A DNA stretch of 64,000 bases. Source: a bacterium. GTDB lineage: Bacteria > Armatimonadota > Zipacnadia > Zipacnadales > UBA11051. Positions within the stretch are counted from its first letter, which is position 1. Each line of letters starts with the position of its first letter. The DNA is taken from positions 62,001 to 126,000 of the forward strand of contig JAUVVY010000003.1 in assembly GCA_030604405.1 (NCBI GenBank), in the 5' to 3' direction. The notes below the pieces were generated by a model, which was not told the DNA's origin, made no database searches, and saw only the letters and a list, made by a program, of their open reading frames with translations. Made by a program: the position numbers and the translations under genes. Below, piece after piece: positions 34,363 through 44,294 of the stretch.

Positions 34363-35787
34363 GTGGGTGACACTGATAGACAGGGCTTCTCAGGAGACTC
34401 ATCGGACCGCCTGCCTCCGCAGGATCTGGATGCCGAGCAGGCTACTTTGGGCGCGATGCTGGTGGCGGAGGAAGCGGCCAGCCTGACCTTCAGTATTGTC
34501 GAGGCGGCGGATTTCTACCGAGAAGCGCACCGTCTCATCTGTGCTGCGATGAAACAGGTCGCCGACCGCAATGAGCCGGTGGACCTCATAACCGTCAGCG
34601 CCGAATTGCGTCGCAACGGGCAGTTGGAGGAAGTCGGCGGCGGGGAGTATCTGACTGCGCTGATGAACGAGGTGCCCACTGCCGCCCATGTCACCCGCTA
34701 CGCCGCCATTGTGGCCGAAAAGTCGGTGCTGCGGAAACTGATGACCGCCGGCAGCGAGATACAGGCGATGGCTTATGAGAACCCCGATGACGTGGGCGAG
34801 CTCCTGGACCGTGCTGAAACGAAGATATTCAACCTCGCGCAGCGCCGGGTCAGAGGCGATTTCACCCCGATTGGGCCGCTGTTGGCTGAGACTTATGACA
34901 AGCTGGACGAGGTTTATCGCAAGCCGGGACAGATCTCCGGCATCTCCACCGGGCTCAAGGGCTTCGACGATCTCACGCACGGCCTGCAGAACGGCGATCT
35001 GATAATCATCGCGGGCCGGCCCTCGATGGGTAAGACCTCTCTTGCCATCAATAACCTGGCTGTCCAGGCCGCCATCCACGAGCAGGTGCCTGTTGGCATA
35101 TTCAGCCTCGAGATGTCGAAGATGATGCTGACCGAATCGATGCTTTGCAGCCTGGCCCGGGTTAACTCCTGGCGGCTGCGCAGGGGACTTATTGATGACG
35201 AGGACTGGAAGAAGATCGGTCATGCGCTGTCCTTTCTTCCGAATGCGCCGATCCATGTTGATGATACCCCGGGTCTGCCGATACTCGAGCTGCGCTCCAA
35301 GGCGCGCCGGCTCAAGTCACAGGTGGACGTCGGGCTGATAATCATTGATTACCTCCAGCTAGTCGGCGGGGAGACCGCACGAGGTTACGAGAACCGGCAC
35401 CAGGAGGTCTCCAACGTAGCGCGGGCCCTCAAGGGCATGGCCAGAGAACTGGACATCCCCGTCGTCGCACTCTCACAGTTGAGCCGGCGCGTCGAACAGC
35501 GCGAGGATAAGCGACCAATACTTTCGGACTTGGCCGAAAGCGGCTCCATCGAGGCAGAGGCCGATCTGGTTAGCTTCCTGTACCGCGAGGCCTACTACCA
35601 GGGCCGCGACCGTGCACGAGATAGCGCCCTCGAAGACGAGACACCCGAACAACGCACTGCAAGAATGGACGAACCGGATGAGGCTGAAATCATCATCTCC
35701 AAACACCGCAACGGCCCGGTGGGCGAGGTAACGCTGATGTTTGACAAAAAATACCGCGTTTTCTGTGACATAGACAGCCACAGATGA
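34363..35787 (+). CDS. dnaB: Replicative DNA helicase DnaB
   Basis: DnaB is the hexameric helicase that unwinds DNA at the replication fork. The product has the N-terminal collar domain (LPPQDLDAEQATLGAMLV), a linker helix, and the RecA-like motor. In the motor are GRPSMGKTS (Walker A, about residue 220), FSLEMSK, VGLIIIDYLQLV (Walker B), and SQLSRRVEQR with SDLAESGSIEAEADLV. The GTG at 34363 is preceded by AAGGAGG at 10 bases; a TTG at 34357 is an alternative. The usual rplI-dnaB order holds, and purD follows 14 bases later. Confidence 0.97.
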   Translation: MGDTDRQGFSGDSSDRLPPQDLDAEQATLGAMLVAEEAASLTFSIVEAADFYREAHRLICAAMKQVADRNEPVDLITVSAELRRNGQLEEVGGGEYLTALMNEVPTAAHVTRYAAIVAEKSVLRKLMTAGSEIQAMAYENPDDVGELLDRAETKIFNLAQRRVRGDFTPIGPLLAETYDKLDEVYRKPGQISGISTGLKGFDDLTHGLQNGDLIIIAGRPSMGKTSLAINNLAVQAAIHEQVPVGIFSLEMSKMMLTESMLCSLARVNSWRLRRGLIDDEDWKKIGHALSFLPNAPIHVDDTPGLPILELRSKARRLKSQVDVGLIIIDYLQLVGGETARGYENRHQEVSNVARALKGMARELDIPVVALSQLSRRVEQREDKRPILSDLAESGSIEAEADLVSFLYREAYYQGRDRARDSALEDETPEQRTARMDEPDEAEIIISKHRNGPVGEVTLMFDKKYRVFCDIDSHR

Positions 35788-35801
35788 GCAGGTGAGGCTT
35801 G

Positions 35802-37085
35802 ATGAACGTATTCCTGGTTGGCGGCGGCGGCCGTGAGCACACACTGGCAGACGCCATCAGCCGCAGTCCGCTTCTCACCGGTCTCTACTGCGCACCGGGC
35901 AATGCCGGCATCGCACAGGTGGCCGAGTGTGTGGATATCGGCGCCGAGGACCTCGACGACCTCCATAGCTTCGCCGCCGAAAACGACATTGACCTGACCG
36001 TGGTCGGACCCGAACGCCCGCTGATAAGAGGCCTGGCCGACCGCCTGCGTGCCGACGGGATGCTGGTTTATGGTCCCAGTGCAGCGGCCGCACGCCTCGA
36101 GGGCTCCAAAGCCTTCACCAATGAAATACTGAAAAAGTACAACCTGACCTCGAAGAGCTTTGTGGTCCTTGATGACCCCGATGAGGCCAAGGCCTATATC
36201 CGCGAGCACGGCGCGCCTATAGTGGTGAAAGCCGACGGCGACGCACTCGGCAAGGGCGTAAACGTGTGCAGCAGTCTCGGGGAAGCCGAAAATGCTGTTG
36301 ACGCGATCATGGTGCGTCGCGACTTCGGGGCCGCGGGTGACCGAGTTGTTATCGAGGAATGCCTATTCGGCGAAGAGTGTACCATCAAAGTCTTCACCGA
36401 CGGCACCGCGGTGCTACCCATGGTCCCTTCCCAGGACCACAAACGGATCGGCGAGGGCGACACCGGCCCCAATACCGGCGGCATGGGCTGTTACTCGCCG
36501 GTGCCTGCGGTAGATGATGCCTTGCAGGAGCGGATTGTCAACACCATAGTGGCCCCGACAGTCGAAGCAATGGCCGAAGAGGGCTCGCCCTACAGTGGCA
36601 CGCTATACGCTGGGTGTATCCTGACCGACGACGGTCCTGAGCTTATCGAATACAACTGTCGCTTCGGAGACCCGGAGGCCCAGGTGGTCATCCCACGGCT
36701 GGAGACCGACCTGCTGGAAGTGCTGGTGGCGACGGCACAAGGCAGCCTGGACACCATTCAACTCGACTGGTCGGACCGGGCCGCAGCGTGTGTGGTGGTC
36801 GCCTCCGAGGGCTACCCGGGCAGCTACGAGAAGGGCAAGAAGATCATCGGCCTCGACGAGGCCGAGGCCGATGAGCTGGTGAAGGTATATCACGCCGGCA
36901 CCGCTGTCCAGGACGGCGAGTACTACACAGCCAGCGGGCGCGTGCTGAGTGTCACGGCGCTGGGTTCTGACTACGATGATGCTTTCGACCGCGCGTATGC
37001 GGCGATAGAAAAGATCCATTTCGAGGGCATGTACTGCCGCACAGATATCGGCTGGCGTGCCCGCAGCGGCTTTGGCAGCCGGTGA
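35802..37085 (+). CDS. purD: Phosphoribosylamine--glycine ligase (PurD)
   Basis: PurD makes glycinamide ribonucleotide from phosphoribosylamine, glycine and ATP, an early step of purine synthesis. The 427-residue protein has the N-terminal [16 protein letters not shown] loop. The ATP-grasp core includes [45 protein letters not shown] and [11 protein letters not shown], and a C-terminal [18 protein letters not shown] domain follows. AGGTGAGG precedes the ATG at 35802. It starts the purD-E-F-M set. Confidence 0.97.
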   Translation: MNVFLVGGGGREHTLADAISRSPLLTGLYCAPGNAGIAQVAECVDIGAEDLDDLHSFAAENDIDLTVVGPERPLIRGLADRLRADGMLVYGPSAAAARLEGSKAFTNEILKKYNLTSKSFVVLDDPDEAKAYIREHGAPIVVKADGDALGKGVNVCSSLGEAENAVDAIMVRRDFGAAGDRVVIEECLFGEECTIKVFTDGTAVLPMVPSQDHKRIGEGDTGPNTGGMGCYSPVPAVDDALQERIVNTIVAPTVEAMAEEGSPYSGTLYAGCILTDDGPELIEYNCRFGDPEAQVVIPRLETDLLEVLVATAQGSLDTIQLDWSDRAAACVVVASEGYPGSYEKGKKIIGLDEAEADELVKVYHAGTAVQDGEYYTASGRVLSVTALGSDYDDAFDRAYAAIEKIHFEGMYCRTDIGWRARSGFGSR

Positions 37086-37099
37086 ACGGAGGTGTCGCC

Positions 37100-37588
37100 T
37101 TGGCTCAGGTAGCGGTGCTCATGGGCAGCGATTCGGATTTGCCGGTAATGCGCAAGGCGCTGGACGTGCTGGCCGAGTTCGGCATCGGCTATGAGGTGAG
37201 TGTCGCCTCCGCGCACCGCACGCCAGACAAGGTGGCCGAATTTGCCCGCAGCGCAGCGGACCGGGGCATCGTCGTCATCATCGCCGGAGCCGGCATGGCC
37301 GCGGCACTGCCAGGTGTCGTGGCGGCACACACTCCGCTGCCGGTGATTGGCGTCCCGCTTTCGGGATCGGCGCTGGACGGGGCCGACGCCCTCTACTCGA
37401 TAGTCCAGATGCCCCCCGGTGTGCCGGTGGCCACGGTCGGGATAGACGCGGCCGGCAACGCCGCGCTGCTGGCAGCGCAGATACTCGCCCTCAACAACAG
37501 CGCGCTGGCGGAGAAGCTTACCGAGTATCGCAGACAGATGGCAGCCAGTGTTGAGCAGAGCTCGCAGGAAGTGCAGGAAGAACTGTAG
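37100..37588 (+). CDS. purE: N5-carboxyaminoimidazole ribonucleotide mutase (PurE)
   Basis: Class I PurE moves the carboxyl group of N5-CAIR to give CAIR. The product has [10 protein letters not shown] at the N-terminus, [13 protein letters not shown] (catalytic His) and [28 protein letters not shown] chose the TTG at 37100, since GGAGG lies 7 bases upstream and it begins [17 protein letters not shown] at 37082, overlapping the purD stop by four bases, is in frame but adds six residues not usual in the family. purK, the partner enzyme that makes N5-CAIR, is not in the window. Confidence 0.96.
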   Translation: MAQVAVLMGSDSDLPVMRKALDVLAEFGIGYEVSVASAHRTPDKVAEFARSAADRGIVVIIAGAGMAAALPGVVAAHTPLPVIGVPLSGSALDGADALYSIVQMPPGVPVATVGIDAAGNAALLAAQILALNNSALAEKLTEYRRQMAASVEQSSQEVQEEL

Positions 37589-37622
37589 CTGAGTGGATGC
37601 AAGCATCGGGAAGCGTGGAGTG

Positions 37623-39149
37623 ATGAACTTTATGGACGATGAATACTCGGTCAATTTGCGAGCCGTTTCGTGTCAAGCCGCCCCGTGTGCCGGATGTCGG
37701 CTCCAGTGGGGTGACGCGTGCGGAGTGTTCGGGATTTACGCCCCGGGTGAAGACGTCTCCCGCATCACTTATTTCGCCCTCTACGCGTTGCAACATCGCG
37801 GCCAGGAAAGCGCCGGCATAGCGGCATGGCATCCACTGGAGGGCATGCAGCAGCACAAAGGCATGGGTCTGGCGTTCCAGGTCTTCTCCGAGGATAACCT
37901 GCGTGAGTTGCAGGGCGATGTGGCAATTGGCCATGTGCGTTACTCGACCACCGGCAACAGCGGCATAGAGAACGCGCAGCCGATGTTCGGGGAGGCCAGG
38001 TTCGGCCCGTTCGCGCTGGGTCATAATGGGAATCTGGTCAACACTCACACGTTGCGTGAAGAGTTGGGAAGCCAGGGAGGCGAGGTCCCCGGCACCAGCG
38101 ACACAGCCGTGATGGCCGAGCTGATTTCGCGTTCGGGCGCCGACACGCTCGAAGAGGCCATCATCGAGATGATGGATGTCATCCAGGGCGCTTACTCGCT
38201 GGTATTTCTCGCGCCTGACAAAGTCATTGCGGTCCGTGACCCGCATGGGGTGCGACCGCTGTGTATCGGTCGCCTTAATGCTGACAACTGGGTCGTCGCC
38301 TCGGAGACATGCGCCTTGCACGTTATCGGTGCCGATTTCGTGCGCGAAGTCGAGCCAGGTGAGATGGTTACGATTGATGCCGACGGGCTTGCACCCACGC
38401 AGGTTATCGAGCCGACCCGCAAGGCCTGCTGCATCTTTGAGTTCATCTACTTCGCACGGCCCGACAGCCATATCTACGGGCGCTCGGTCTATATGTCCCG
38501 CCAGCGCATGGGGCATCTGTTGGCCCAGCAGGCCCCGGTGGAAGCTGATCTGGTCATCCCGGTGCCCGAAAGCGGCATCCCCCATTCCATGGGTTATGCC
38601 CAGGTGTCCAGAATCCCCTACGGTGAGGGCTTCATCAAGAACCGCTACATCCACCGCACCTTCATCGCTCCCGACCAGCGCCTGCGCGAACTCGGCGTGA
38701 AGATGAAGCTGACGCCGCTTAAGGAGGCCGTAAGCGGCAAGCGGCTGGTAGTGGTTGATGATTCGATCGTGCGCGGCACCACCACCGGACCCGAGATTCA
38801 ACTTCTGCGTGATGCGGGCGCGCGGGAGATTCATCTGCGCATTAACTGCCCTCCCATCAAGTATGGGTGCTTTTACGGTGTTGATACTTCAGCAGGACGC
38901 CAGGAGCTAATCGCCGCCCGCCTGTCTGTAGAGCAGATCAGAGACCATCTCGGCGCCGATACCTTGGAATACCTGAATATGAAGAACCTGATTGCCGCCG
39001 TGGGACTTCCAAAGAACAACTTCTGCACCGCATGCTTTGACAATCAATACCCGATACCGATCCCCAAAGAACTCAAAGCTGCCAAATCCGGCTCCCCGCC
39101 GCTCGAAGACAGCAAAGAAGCCAGGACCGAGCAGGTCCCTGGCAGTTGA
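37623..39149 (+). CDS. purF: Amidophosphoribosyltransferase (PurF), Fe-S type
   Basis: PurF makes phosphoribosylamine from PRPP and glutamine, the first committed purine step. The catalytic Cys lies in GDACGVFG at residue 33, after a propeptide that must be cleaved to free it. The glutaminase domain (YALQHRGQESAGIA) is followed by the PRTase domain with VVDDSIVRGTTT. Cysteines in NCPPIKYGCFYGVD and NFCTACFDNQYP match the four-iron cluster sites of the Bacillus-type enzyme. The 32-residue propeptide is longer than in Bacillus and contains three more cysteines (17, 22 and 25). ATG at 37623 was chosen; a GTG at 37593 and an ATG at 37632 are alternatives. Confidence 0.96.
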   Translation: MNFMDDEYSVNLRAVSCQAAPCAGCRLQWGDACGVFGIYAPGEDVSRITYFALYALQHRGQESAGIAAWHPLEGMQQHKGMGLAFQVFSEDNLRELQGDVAIGHVRYSTTGNSGIENAQPMFGEARFGPFALGHNGNLVNTHTLREELGSQGGEVPGTSDTAVMAELISRSGADTLEEAIIEMMDVIQGAYSLVFLAPDKVIAVRDPHGVRPLCIGRLNADNWVVASETCALHVIGADFVREVEPGEMVTIDADGLAPTQVIEPTRKACCIFEFIYFARPDSHIYGRSVYMSRQRMGHLLAQQAPVEADLVIPVPESGIPHSMGYAQVSRIPYGEGFIKNRYIHRTFIAPDQRLRELGVKMKLTPLKEAVSGKRLVVVDDSIVRGTTTGPEIQLLRDAGAREIHLRINCPPIKYGCFYGVDTSAGRQELIAARLSVEQIRDHLGADTLEYLNMKNLIAAVGLPKNNFCTACFDNQYPIPIPKELKAAKSGSPPLEDSKEARTEQVPGS

Positions 39150-39167
39150 TATTGAGGTGCAACTGTT

Positions 39168-40208
39168 ATGAATAAGAAGAAGACCACCTACGCAGACGCG
39201 GGAGTCGATATCGAGGCTGCTGAAAAGACACTGAAGTCCGTCAAGAGTGCCATCGAGGGCACATATACCGATGCGGTCATATCCGGCCTGGCCGACTTTG
39301 GCGGCATGTTTGGCCTCGGAGCGGAGTATGACGACCCCGTCCTCGTTTCAGGCGCTGACAGCGTAGGCACAAAGTTGAAAATTGCCTTCGCCCTGGACAA
39401 GCACGACACTGTCGGCCAGGACGTAGTTGCCATGAACGTAGATGATATCGTCTGCATGGGTGCCACGCCGCTGTTCTTCCTCGACTACCTCGGAATAGGC
39501 AAGCTGAAGCCCCAAGTCGCTGCATCCGTTATCGAGGGCGTTGCCACAGCATGTAAGAAGGCCGGCTGTGTGCTTCTCGGCGGAGAGACCGCTGAGTTAC
39601 CCGGCCTCTACGCAGAGGGCGAATACGACCTGGTCGGCTTTGCTGTGGGAATTGTCGAAAGGTCGCGGATAGTTGACGGCTCCGCGATTGAGCTGGGCGA
39701 CATAGTCGTGGGGCTGGCCTCATCCGGTCTCCACAGCAACGGCTATTCACTGGTGCGCAAGGTGTTGCTGGAAATGGCCGGCTATAAGCTGGAGCAACAC
39801 CTGGACGAGCTGGGAGGCACGCTGGGTGAGGAGCTGCTGCGCCCCACACAGCTCTACTGCCAGGATCTGGTGCCGCTGTTTCAGCACGGCCCTCTCCCCC
39901 ACGCCATGGCACATATCACGGGCGGCGGCTGGCATGATAACATCGCGCGTCTGATGCCGCAGGGCATGATGGCGGCGCTGGACAGCAAGGCGCTGACTGC
40001 TCCGCCGATCTTCGACCTCGTGCAAACCGCGGGCAACGTGGCGATCGAAGAGATGTACCGCACCTTCAACATGGGCATGGGCATGGCGATCGTACTGGCT
40101 GCGGATGACGCAGATGGCTGGATGCAGAGTCTCAATGCGGCCGGGCACGAATCTTTCGTGGTAGGTGAAATAATCGCCGGCGAGGAGCCTGTACGCATTG
40201 GCTTCTAA
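39168..40208 (+). CDS. purM: Phosphoribosylformylglycinamidine cyclo-ligase (PurM)
   Basis: PurM closes the imidazole ring to give aminoimidazole ribonucleotide, using ATP. The 346-residue protein shows MNKKKTTYADAGVDI at the start, the glycine-rich ATP site LVSGADSVGTKLK, MNVDDIVCMGATPLFFLDY, and LGGETAELPGLYAEGEYDLVGFAVG. The C-terminal half has HITGGGWHDNIARLMP. TTGAGGTG precedes the ATG. It closes the purine run; other pur genes (purK, purL, purQ, purN, purH) are elsewhere. Confidence 0.97.
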   Translation: MNKKKTTYADAGVDIEAAEKTLKSVKSAIEGTYTDAVISGLADFGGMFGLGAEYDDPVLVSGADSVGTKLKIAFALDKHDTVGQDVVAMNVDDIVCMGATPLFFLDYLGIGKLKPQVAASVIEGVATACKKAGCVLLGGETAELPGLYAEGEYDLVGFAVGIVERSRIVDGSAIELGDIVVGLASSGLHSNGYSLVRKVLLEMAGYKLEQHLDELGGTLGEELLRPTQLYCQDLVPLFQHGPLPHAMAHITGGGWHDNIARLMPQGMMAALDSKALTAPPIFDLVQTAGNVAIEEMYRTFNMGMGMAIVLAADDADGWMQSLNAAGHESFVVGEIIAGEEPVRIGF

Positions 40209-40262
40209 TCATACACGGCGGTGCTTGCCGCCGACAGTCCGAGCCTTGAGGCGGTGGCTAAT

Positions 40263-41915
40263 ATGGAACTCTTGATGCTGAATGGCGACATGGAAGGCAC
40301 TCGCTTTCTGCTGGAGAAGGCCAATATCACCGTGGGCCGCAAGTCTGACAACGACATCTGCATGCCGCTGGACCCCCGCATATCGCGCTTTCATGCACAA
40401 TTGACCCGACGCGATGATAGCGCTTGGATTATCGAGGACCTCGAAAGCTCCAACGGCACCTTTGTCGGGCAGCGCCGCATCCACGCCCCGACCCTCCTAC
40501 GACTCAATGATCGCTTCCGCATGGGCCGAACCTGGATGGTGCTGCAAGATGAACAAGTTGACACTCCCCAGACGCAGGTGGTCGAGGCGGTGCAACTGGC
40601 TGATGCGGAGGCGCATCCTTCTGCGATCGACAATGTTGTCTATTCGGTGGCTGCCGACCATTATGCAGAGACCGAACGGGACGTAACGCAGCCGCGTGAA
40701 TACCTGCAGGCGTATCGCCAGGTAAGTCGCGCCCTCAGCTCCACTCTTGACGTTGACGAGCTCTGCAATGTGATCATGGACGCCGTAATGGAGTGTCTGC
40801 CTGCCGAGCGCGCGTTCTTGCTGCTGCTGGACCGCGACAGCGGCGAACTGATCCCCAAGATCGCCCGCCAGCGTCTCGACACTGAAGACACTGACGAGAC
40901 CATCACCATCTCCCGCCACATGGTAGATAGGGCCATCAATGAACGCGCCACAATCCTCACCCACGACGCGATGACCGATGAGCGGTTCCAGGAGCTGGCC
41001 AGCGTGCGCGATTTCAAAATCCGCTCCGTGCTCTGCGCGCCGCTGGTGCATCAAGAAAACGTCATGGGTGTCATCTACCTCGACACCACATCGGCCACCC
41101 ACGTCTTCGCCGAACAGGATGTGGACCTGCTTGCCAGTGTGGCCAGCCAGGCCTCGGTGGCTATAGAAAACGCCTCGCTGTTCACCGATCTACGCAACGC
41201 CTATGACACTCTGAAGGCGGCTCAGCAGCAGCTTGTGCACTCCGAAAAACTTTCCACCATCGGCGCGCTGGCTGCTACCGTGGCCCACGACATGATCAAT
41301 ATTGTAACCCCGATGCAGTGGCTGATTGACCTCATGCTCCGAGATGCCGGCGTTGACGCCGAATCTGAGGAAGCGGTGCGAAGACAGACAAAGCGCCTCA
41401 GCGCCCTGGCCGAAAGGCTCATGTCGTTCTCGCAGTTCGAGGAGCTCGACCTGCAGCCGATGTCTATCAATGACATAGTGGCCAGCACGCTTTCGCTTAT
41501 CAACACCGAATTCACACACCAGGGCGTGAAGCTGGACACCGAGCTGTCTGAAGCACTGCCTGAGGTGATGATTGACGAAAGCCAGATGGATCGGGTGTTT
41601 TTGAACCTCTGCATGAATGCGCTGGAGGCCATGGAGGAAACCGAGGACCCGCGCCTGATTATCAGGTCTTACCAGGACCAGGACGAGGTGGTCGTGAGTT
41701 TCACCGACAATGGCCCGGGGCTCCCCGCCGACATGGAGCAAGACATCTTCGAACCATTCTACACTACCAAGGAAGCGGGAACCGGGCTGGGGCTGTTTTC
41801 CTGCCGACGCATTGTCCAAGCCGATCACGACGGCGTCATAGAATACGAATCAGAACCAGACCAGGCTACCACCTTTACCGTGCGCCTCCCGGCGATCGAA
41901 TCCTCAGACGCCTAG
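40263..41915 (+). CDS. Soluble FHA-GAF histidine kinase
   Basis: The 550-residue sensor kinase has an N-terminal FHA domain (GRKSDND, SRFH and SSNGTFVGQ, which would bind phosphothreonine). A GAF domain follows (about 160-310, ADHYAETERD region to SQASVAIENASLF). The kinase core has the phosphoacceptor His in ATVAHDM at about residue 342, the N box FLNLCMNALEAM, DNGPGL, EPFYTTKEAGTGLGLF and a final VRLPA. There is no transmembrane segment, so it would sense cytoplasmic signals. No response regulator lies nearby. It follows purM by 54 bases with a GAGGCGGTGG ribosome-site region, perhaps by read-through. Confidence 0.9.
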   Translation: MELLMLNGDMEGTRFLLEKANITVGRKSDNDICMPLDPRISRFHAQLTRRDDSAWIIEDLESSNGTFVGQRRIHAPTLLRLNDRFRMGRTWMVLQDEQVDTPQTQVVEAVQLADAEAHPSAIDNVVYSVAADHYAETERDVTQPREYLQAYRQVSRALSSTLDVDELCNVIMDAVMECLPAERAFLLLLDRDSGELIPKIARQRLDTEDTDETITISRHMVDRAINERATILTHDAMTDERFQELASVRDFKIRSVLCAPLVHQENVMGVIYLDTTSATHVFAEQDVDLLASVASQASVAIENASLFTDLRNAYDTLKAAQQQLVHSEKLSTIGALAATVAHDMINIVTPMQWLIDLMLRDAGVDAESEEAVRRQTKRLSALAERLMSFSQFEELDLQPMSINDIVASTLSLINTEFTHQGVKLDTELSEALPEVMIDESQMDRVFLNLCMNALEAMEETEDPRLIIRSYQDQDEVVVSFTDNGPGLPADMEQDIFEPFYTTKEAGTGLGLFSCRRIVQADHDGVIEYESEPDQATTFTVRLPAIESSDA

Positions 41916-41952
41916 CTTGCGGGCCGTGGCATTTCCCAGGGCGATTGTCCCA

Positions 41953-43212
41953 TTAGCCTTCCGGCCCGACCAGCGGAGTCGGGAACAACTCAATTTGCGG
42001 CACAGCCGGGCTTACGCTTGGCGGCTGGACTGCGGCGGCGAAATAAGACTTTATCCCCTCAAATATCCCCTGGCCTGCTTTGTGCAGAAACAGCGGGGTC
42101 CTCAGGTTCTGCTCTTCCTGCGGATTACTGACAAAAGCACATTCCACCAGCACCCGAGGGCAATCGGTCTCCCTCATCACGTAGAACCGCTGCCAGCCGA
42201 CGAACCGGTCCCTGGTGCCGAGGGCCGCCACGACTGCCTCCTGAATTGTCACCGCCGGCAGGTAGCTCATCGGCGTCCAGTAATAGATCTCGGTGCCGTA
42301 GGCATTGGCCGCATTCCCGCTACCCACCGCGTTGTTGTGGACGCTGACGAACAGATCGGCCTGCGCAGCCTTACTGGCGGCCACCCGGGCCTCGAGTTCC
42401 ACGCCTCTCGAGCCTCCCGGGCCGACGGCGACATCTCTCTCCCGCGTCATGAATACCTCGGCACCGGCGCTCAGTAGCTCCTGCCTCAGCACCATGCTTA
42501 TCGCCAGGTTGGCGTCCTTTTCGCACAACCCGGTGGGGCCGACAGCACCGCTGTCAGGCCCGCCGTGCCCCGGGTCAATGGCAACGCGCTTGCCTGCCAC
42601 CGAGGCGCTGGCAAAAGGCGCTTTGATGTCCACGATCAGATGGCCGCTGCTGGAGAAGTAAGCGAAATATCCGGTCTGGTGGGCGTTTGTCAGGTCGAGG
42701 GTGATCTCGGTCCAGTCGGAGGCGAGCTGCTGCGGAGGCAATGGCCGCACCCCGACGGTGCCCGGGAACTGGCGCATCGCCTCCTGCGCCGCTGCACAGC
42801 GGAACAGGTCCACCTTCAACTGGGCGGGGAATACCGACTGCCGAATCCGGAACGGCACTCGGTCAGTCAGATAGAATAGTACGCGGGTTACGCCGCCCTG
42901 GGCGCTCACCGACATGTCCGTCAGCCGTGCCCTATCGAGGGTGACGCCGCTATCGAGTTCACGAATATTGGAGGCGTCAATCCAGCCGTCGAGGACCTGA
43001 CACAGAGCGACCTTGTACCATGAACCCTCGCGACCGATAGCCCAGAGCTTCACACCGACAGGCAGCACCGTCACGCGCGCAAATTCCTTGCTGGGACCGG
43101 AGCGGATGGGACTTTTGCGACTGGTGGTAATGACGGCGCGCGAGGCGCATAGCGGGATACTGCAAAACAGCACCAGTGCAGCAACGGTCAGGAGCGTCTG
43201 CATTCTTGGCAC
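41953..43212 (-). CDS. N-acetylmuramoyl-L-alanine amidase (Amidase_3)
   Basis: This is a secreted peptidoglycan hydrolase that splits the MurNAc-L-Ala bond. The protein has a signal peptide (LLTVAALVLFCSIPLCA) and an SH3-like domain (SPIRSGPSKEFARVTVLPVG, KVALCQVLDGWIDASNI). An AMIN-like segment follows, and then the zinc amidase domain with AIDPGHGGPDSGAVG (His), EKDANL (Glu), LFVSVHNNA (second His) and LVECAFVSNPQEE (catalytic Glu). I chose the GTG at 43212, with AAAGG 8 bases upstream; a GTG at 43221 and an ATG at 43203 are alternatives. It converges with the histidine kinase. Confidence 0.92.
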   Translation of the reverse strand: MPRMQTLLTVAALVLFCSIPLCASRAVITTSRKSPIRSGPSKEFARVTVLPVGVKLWAIGREGSWYKVALCQVLDGWIDASNIRELDSGVTLDRARLTDMSVSAQGGVTRVLFYLTDRVPFRIRQSVFPAQLKVDLFRCAAAQEAMRQFPGTVGVRPLPPQQLASDWTEITLDLTNAHQTGYFAYFSSSGHLIVDIKAPFASASVAGKRVAIDPGHGGPDSGAVGPTGLCEKDANLAISMVLRQELLSAGAEVFMTRERDVAVGPGGSRGVELEARVAASKAAQADLFVSVHNNAVGSGNAANAYGTEIYYWTPMSYLPAVTIQEAVVAALGTRDRFVGWQRFYVMRETDCPRVLVECAFVSNPQEEQNLRTPLFLHKAGQGIFEGIKSYFAAAVQPPSVSPAVPQIELFPTPLVGPEG

Positions 43213-43280
43213 AGCTATCACCTTTCAGCCCAGGCCGGCTTTGGCGAGTGCGGCATCATGGCCCGGCTCTCGGCTATGAT

Positions 43281-43318
43281 AACACAAAACGCCCGCTGCT
43301 GGAATCCCAACAGCGGGC
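43281..43318 (-). terminator. Terminator after the small periplasmic protein gene
   Basis: Read on the minus strand, GCCCGCTG and CAGCGGGC form an 8-bp stem with a 12-base loop and run into GTTTTGTGTT. It lies between the stop of the gene at 43382 and the amidase start. Confidence 0.75.
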
Positions 43319-43381
43319 ATATTACCTGCTTACGCGCTCCGCAGCTAATGCTGTAGCGGGTGCGCTCTCTGCTTCGACGCA

Positions 43382-44014
43382 CTACTGTTGCTCAGCGTGC
43401 GTCCGCTTCGGCCCGAAGCGCGGCAGGGTGCGTTTGGAGCCAGGACGCATTGGCGGCGGGCCGAAAGACCGGCCCAGCTTGTGCTCCCTGCTCTGGCCAT
43501 GTACCCCCGGAGAGGCGCCGCCGGAAACTGCCGATTGCACCGCACAGGTGATCCGGCGACCGCTGTCAACGACCCCCATGATCATCAGGGCCGCCATCTT
43601 CAGCGGGTCATCATCTGCGCCGATGTCGGAAATCAGCTTCTCCTGCAGCTCAGCATACTCCGAGTCAAATTCGGCCTTTGCCTTCAGGTACTTCTCGGCC
43701 GCCTGGCGTTTGAATTCGGCGTCCTCTGCCTCTGACGTCAGCGCCACGGCCAACTCCGTCAGTGACAGGCGCACGTCATTCTGCAGCTTGTGGATCTGGT
43801 GTTTGGTCACGAAGATGGTCTTGAGGTGTTCGGGCGTAAAGCCCACGCCCTCCGCGAAGTCCAGCCTTGCCTTCAGGTCCTGCTGCGCGAGAACCTTGCC
43901 CAGGTCAGCAGGCTGCTCGCCGCTCTCGCTGCTGCCTTCCTCCGCATAGCCTATGCAACTCAAAGCCAGCGCCAGCACTACCATACTGACCAGAACTCTC
44001 AGCGTGCTGTTCAT
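43382..44014 (-). CDS. Small secreted Spy/CpxP-like helical protein
   Basis: The product is 210 residues with a signal peptide (VLVSMVVLALALSCIGYA). About 130 mostly helical residues follow, including KTIFVTKHQIHKLQNDVRLSLTELAVALTS and QAAEKYLKAKAEFDSEYAELQEKL. This looks like Spy/CpxP-type periplasmic chaperone or metal-sensor proteins, though the LTxxQ motifs are weak. The last 55 residues are basic and Gly/Pro rich (HKLGRSFGPPPMRPGSK). The ATG at 44014 has AAAGGGGG about 6 bases upstream. It is monocistronic, with its own terminator at 43281. Assignment is tentative. Confidence 0.6.
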   Translation of the reverse strand: MNSTLRVLVSMVVLALALSCIGYAEEGSSESGEQPADLGKVLAQQDLKARLDFAEGVGFTPEHLKTIFVTKHQIHKLQNDVRLSLTELAVALTSEAEDAEFKRQAAEKYLKAKAEFDSEYAELQEKLISDIGADDDPLKMAALMIMGVVDSGRRITCAVQSAVSGGASPGVHGQSREHKLGRSFGPPPMRPGSKRTLPRFGPKRTHAEQQ

Positions 44015-44096
44015 CTTTATCCCCCTTTTGAGTAACGGCAGACACGTATGGCTTGGTATCATATATTGTACTCTTCCCGTCTATTATCGTTGCTTT

Positions 44097-44160
44097 TAGG
44101 AGGGGCCGAATAGGGTGGATTTCGCGCAGCGAAATCCGGGTTCCCTATCCGGCCCAGCCT
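44097..44160 (+). repeat. GGAGGGGCCG hairpin element, copy 3
   Basis: Outer arms GGGCCGAATAGGG (44103-44115) and CCCTATCCGGCCC (44143-44155) pair at 12 of 13 positions. Inner arms GGATTTCGC (44117-44125) and GCGAAATCC (44129-44137) pair perfectly around GCA. It lies in the gap before the enolase-superfamily gene. Confidence 0.8.
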
Positions 44161-44294
44161 ACGTTGAGTGTGTCCTTCGTCGCCTGCGCTGGGCAGGAGA
44201 AACCCAAGCCGATTGCGAAATTACACACACAACTGAATGATACCTCAGCTACAGAGCTTCAAAACCAAAAACTGACGCAAAGAAGGAGTTCCTC

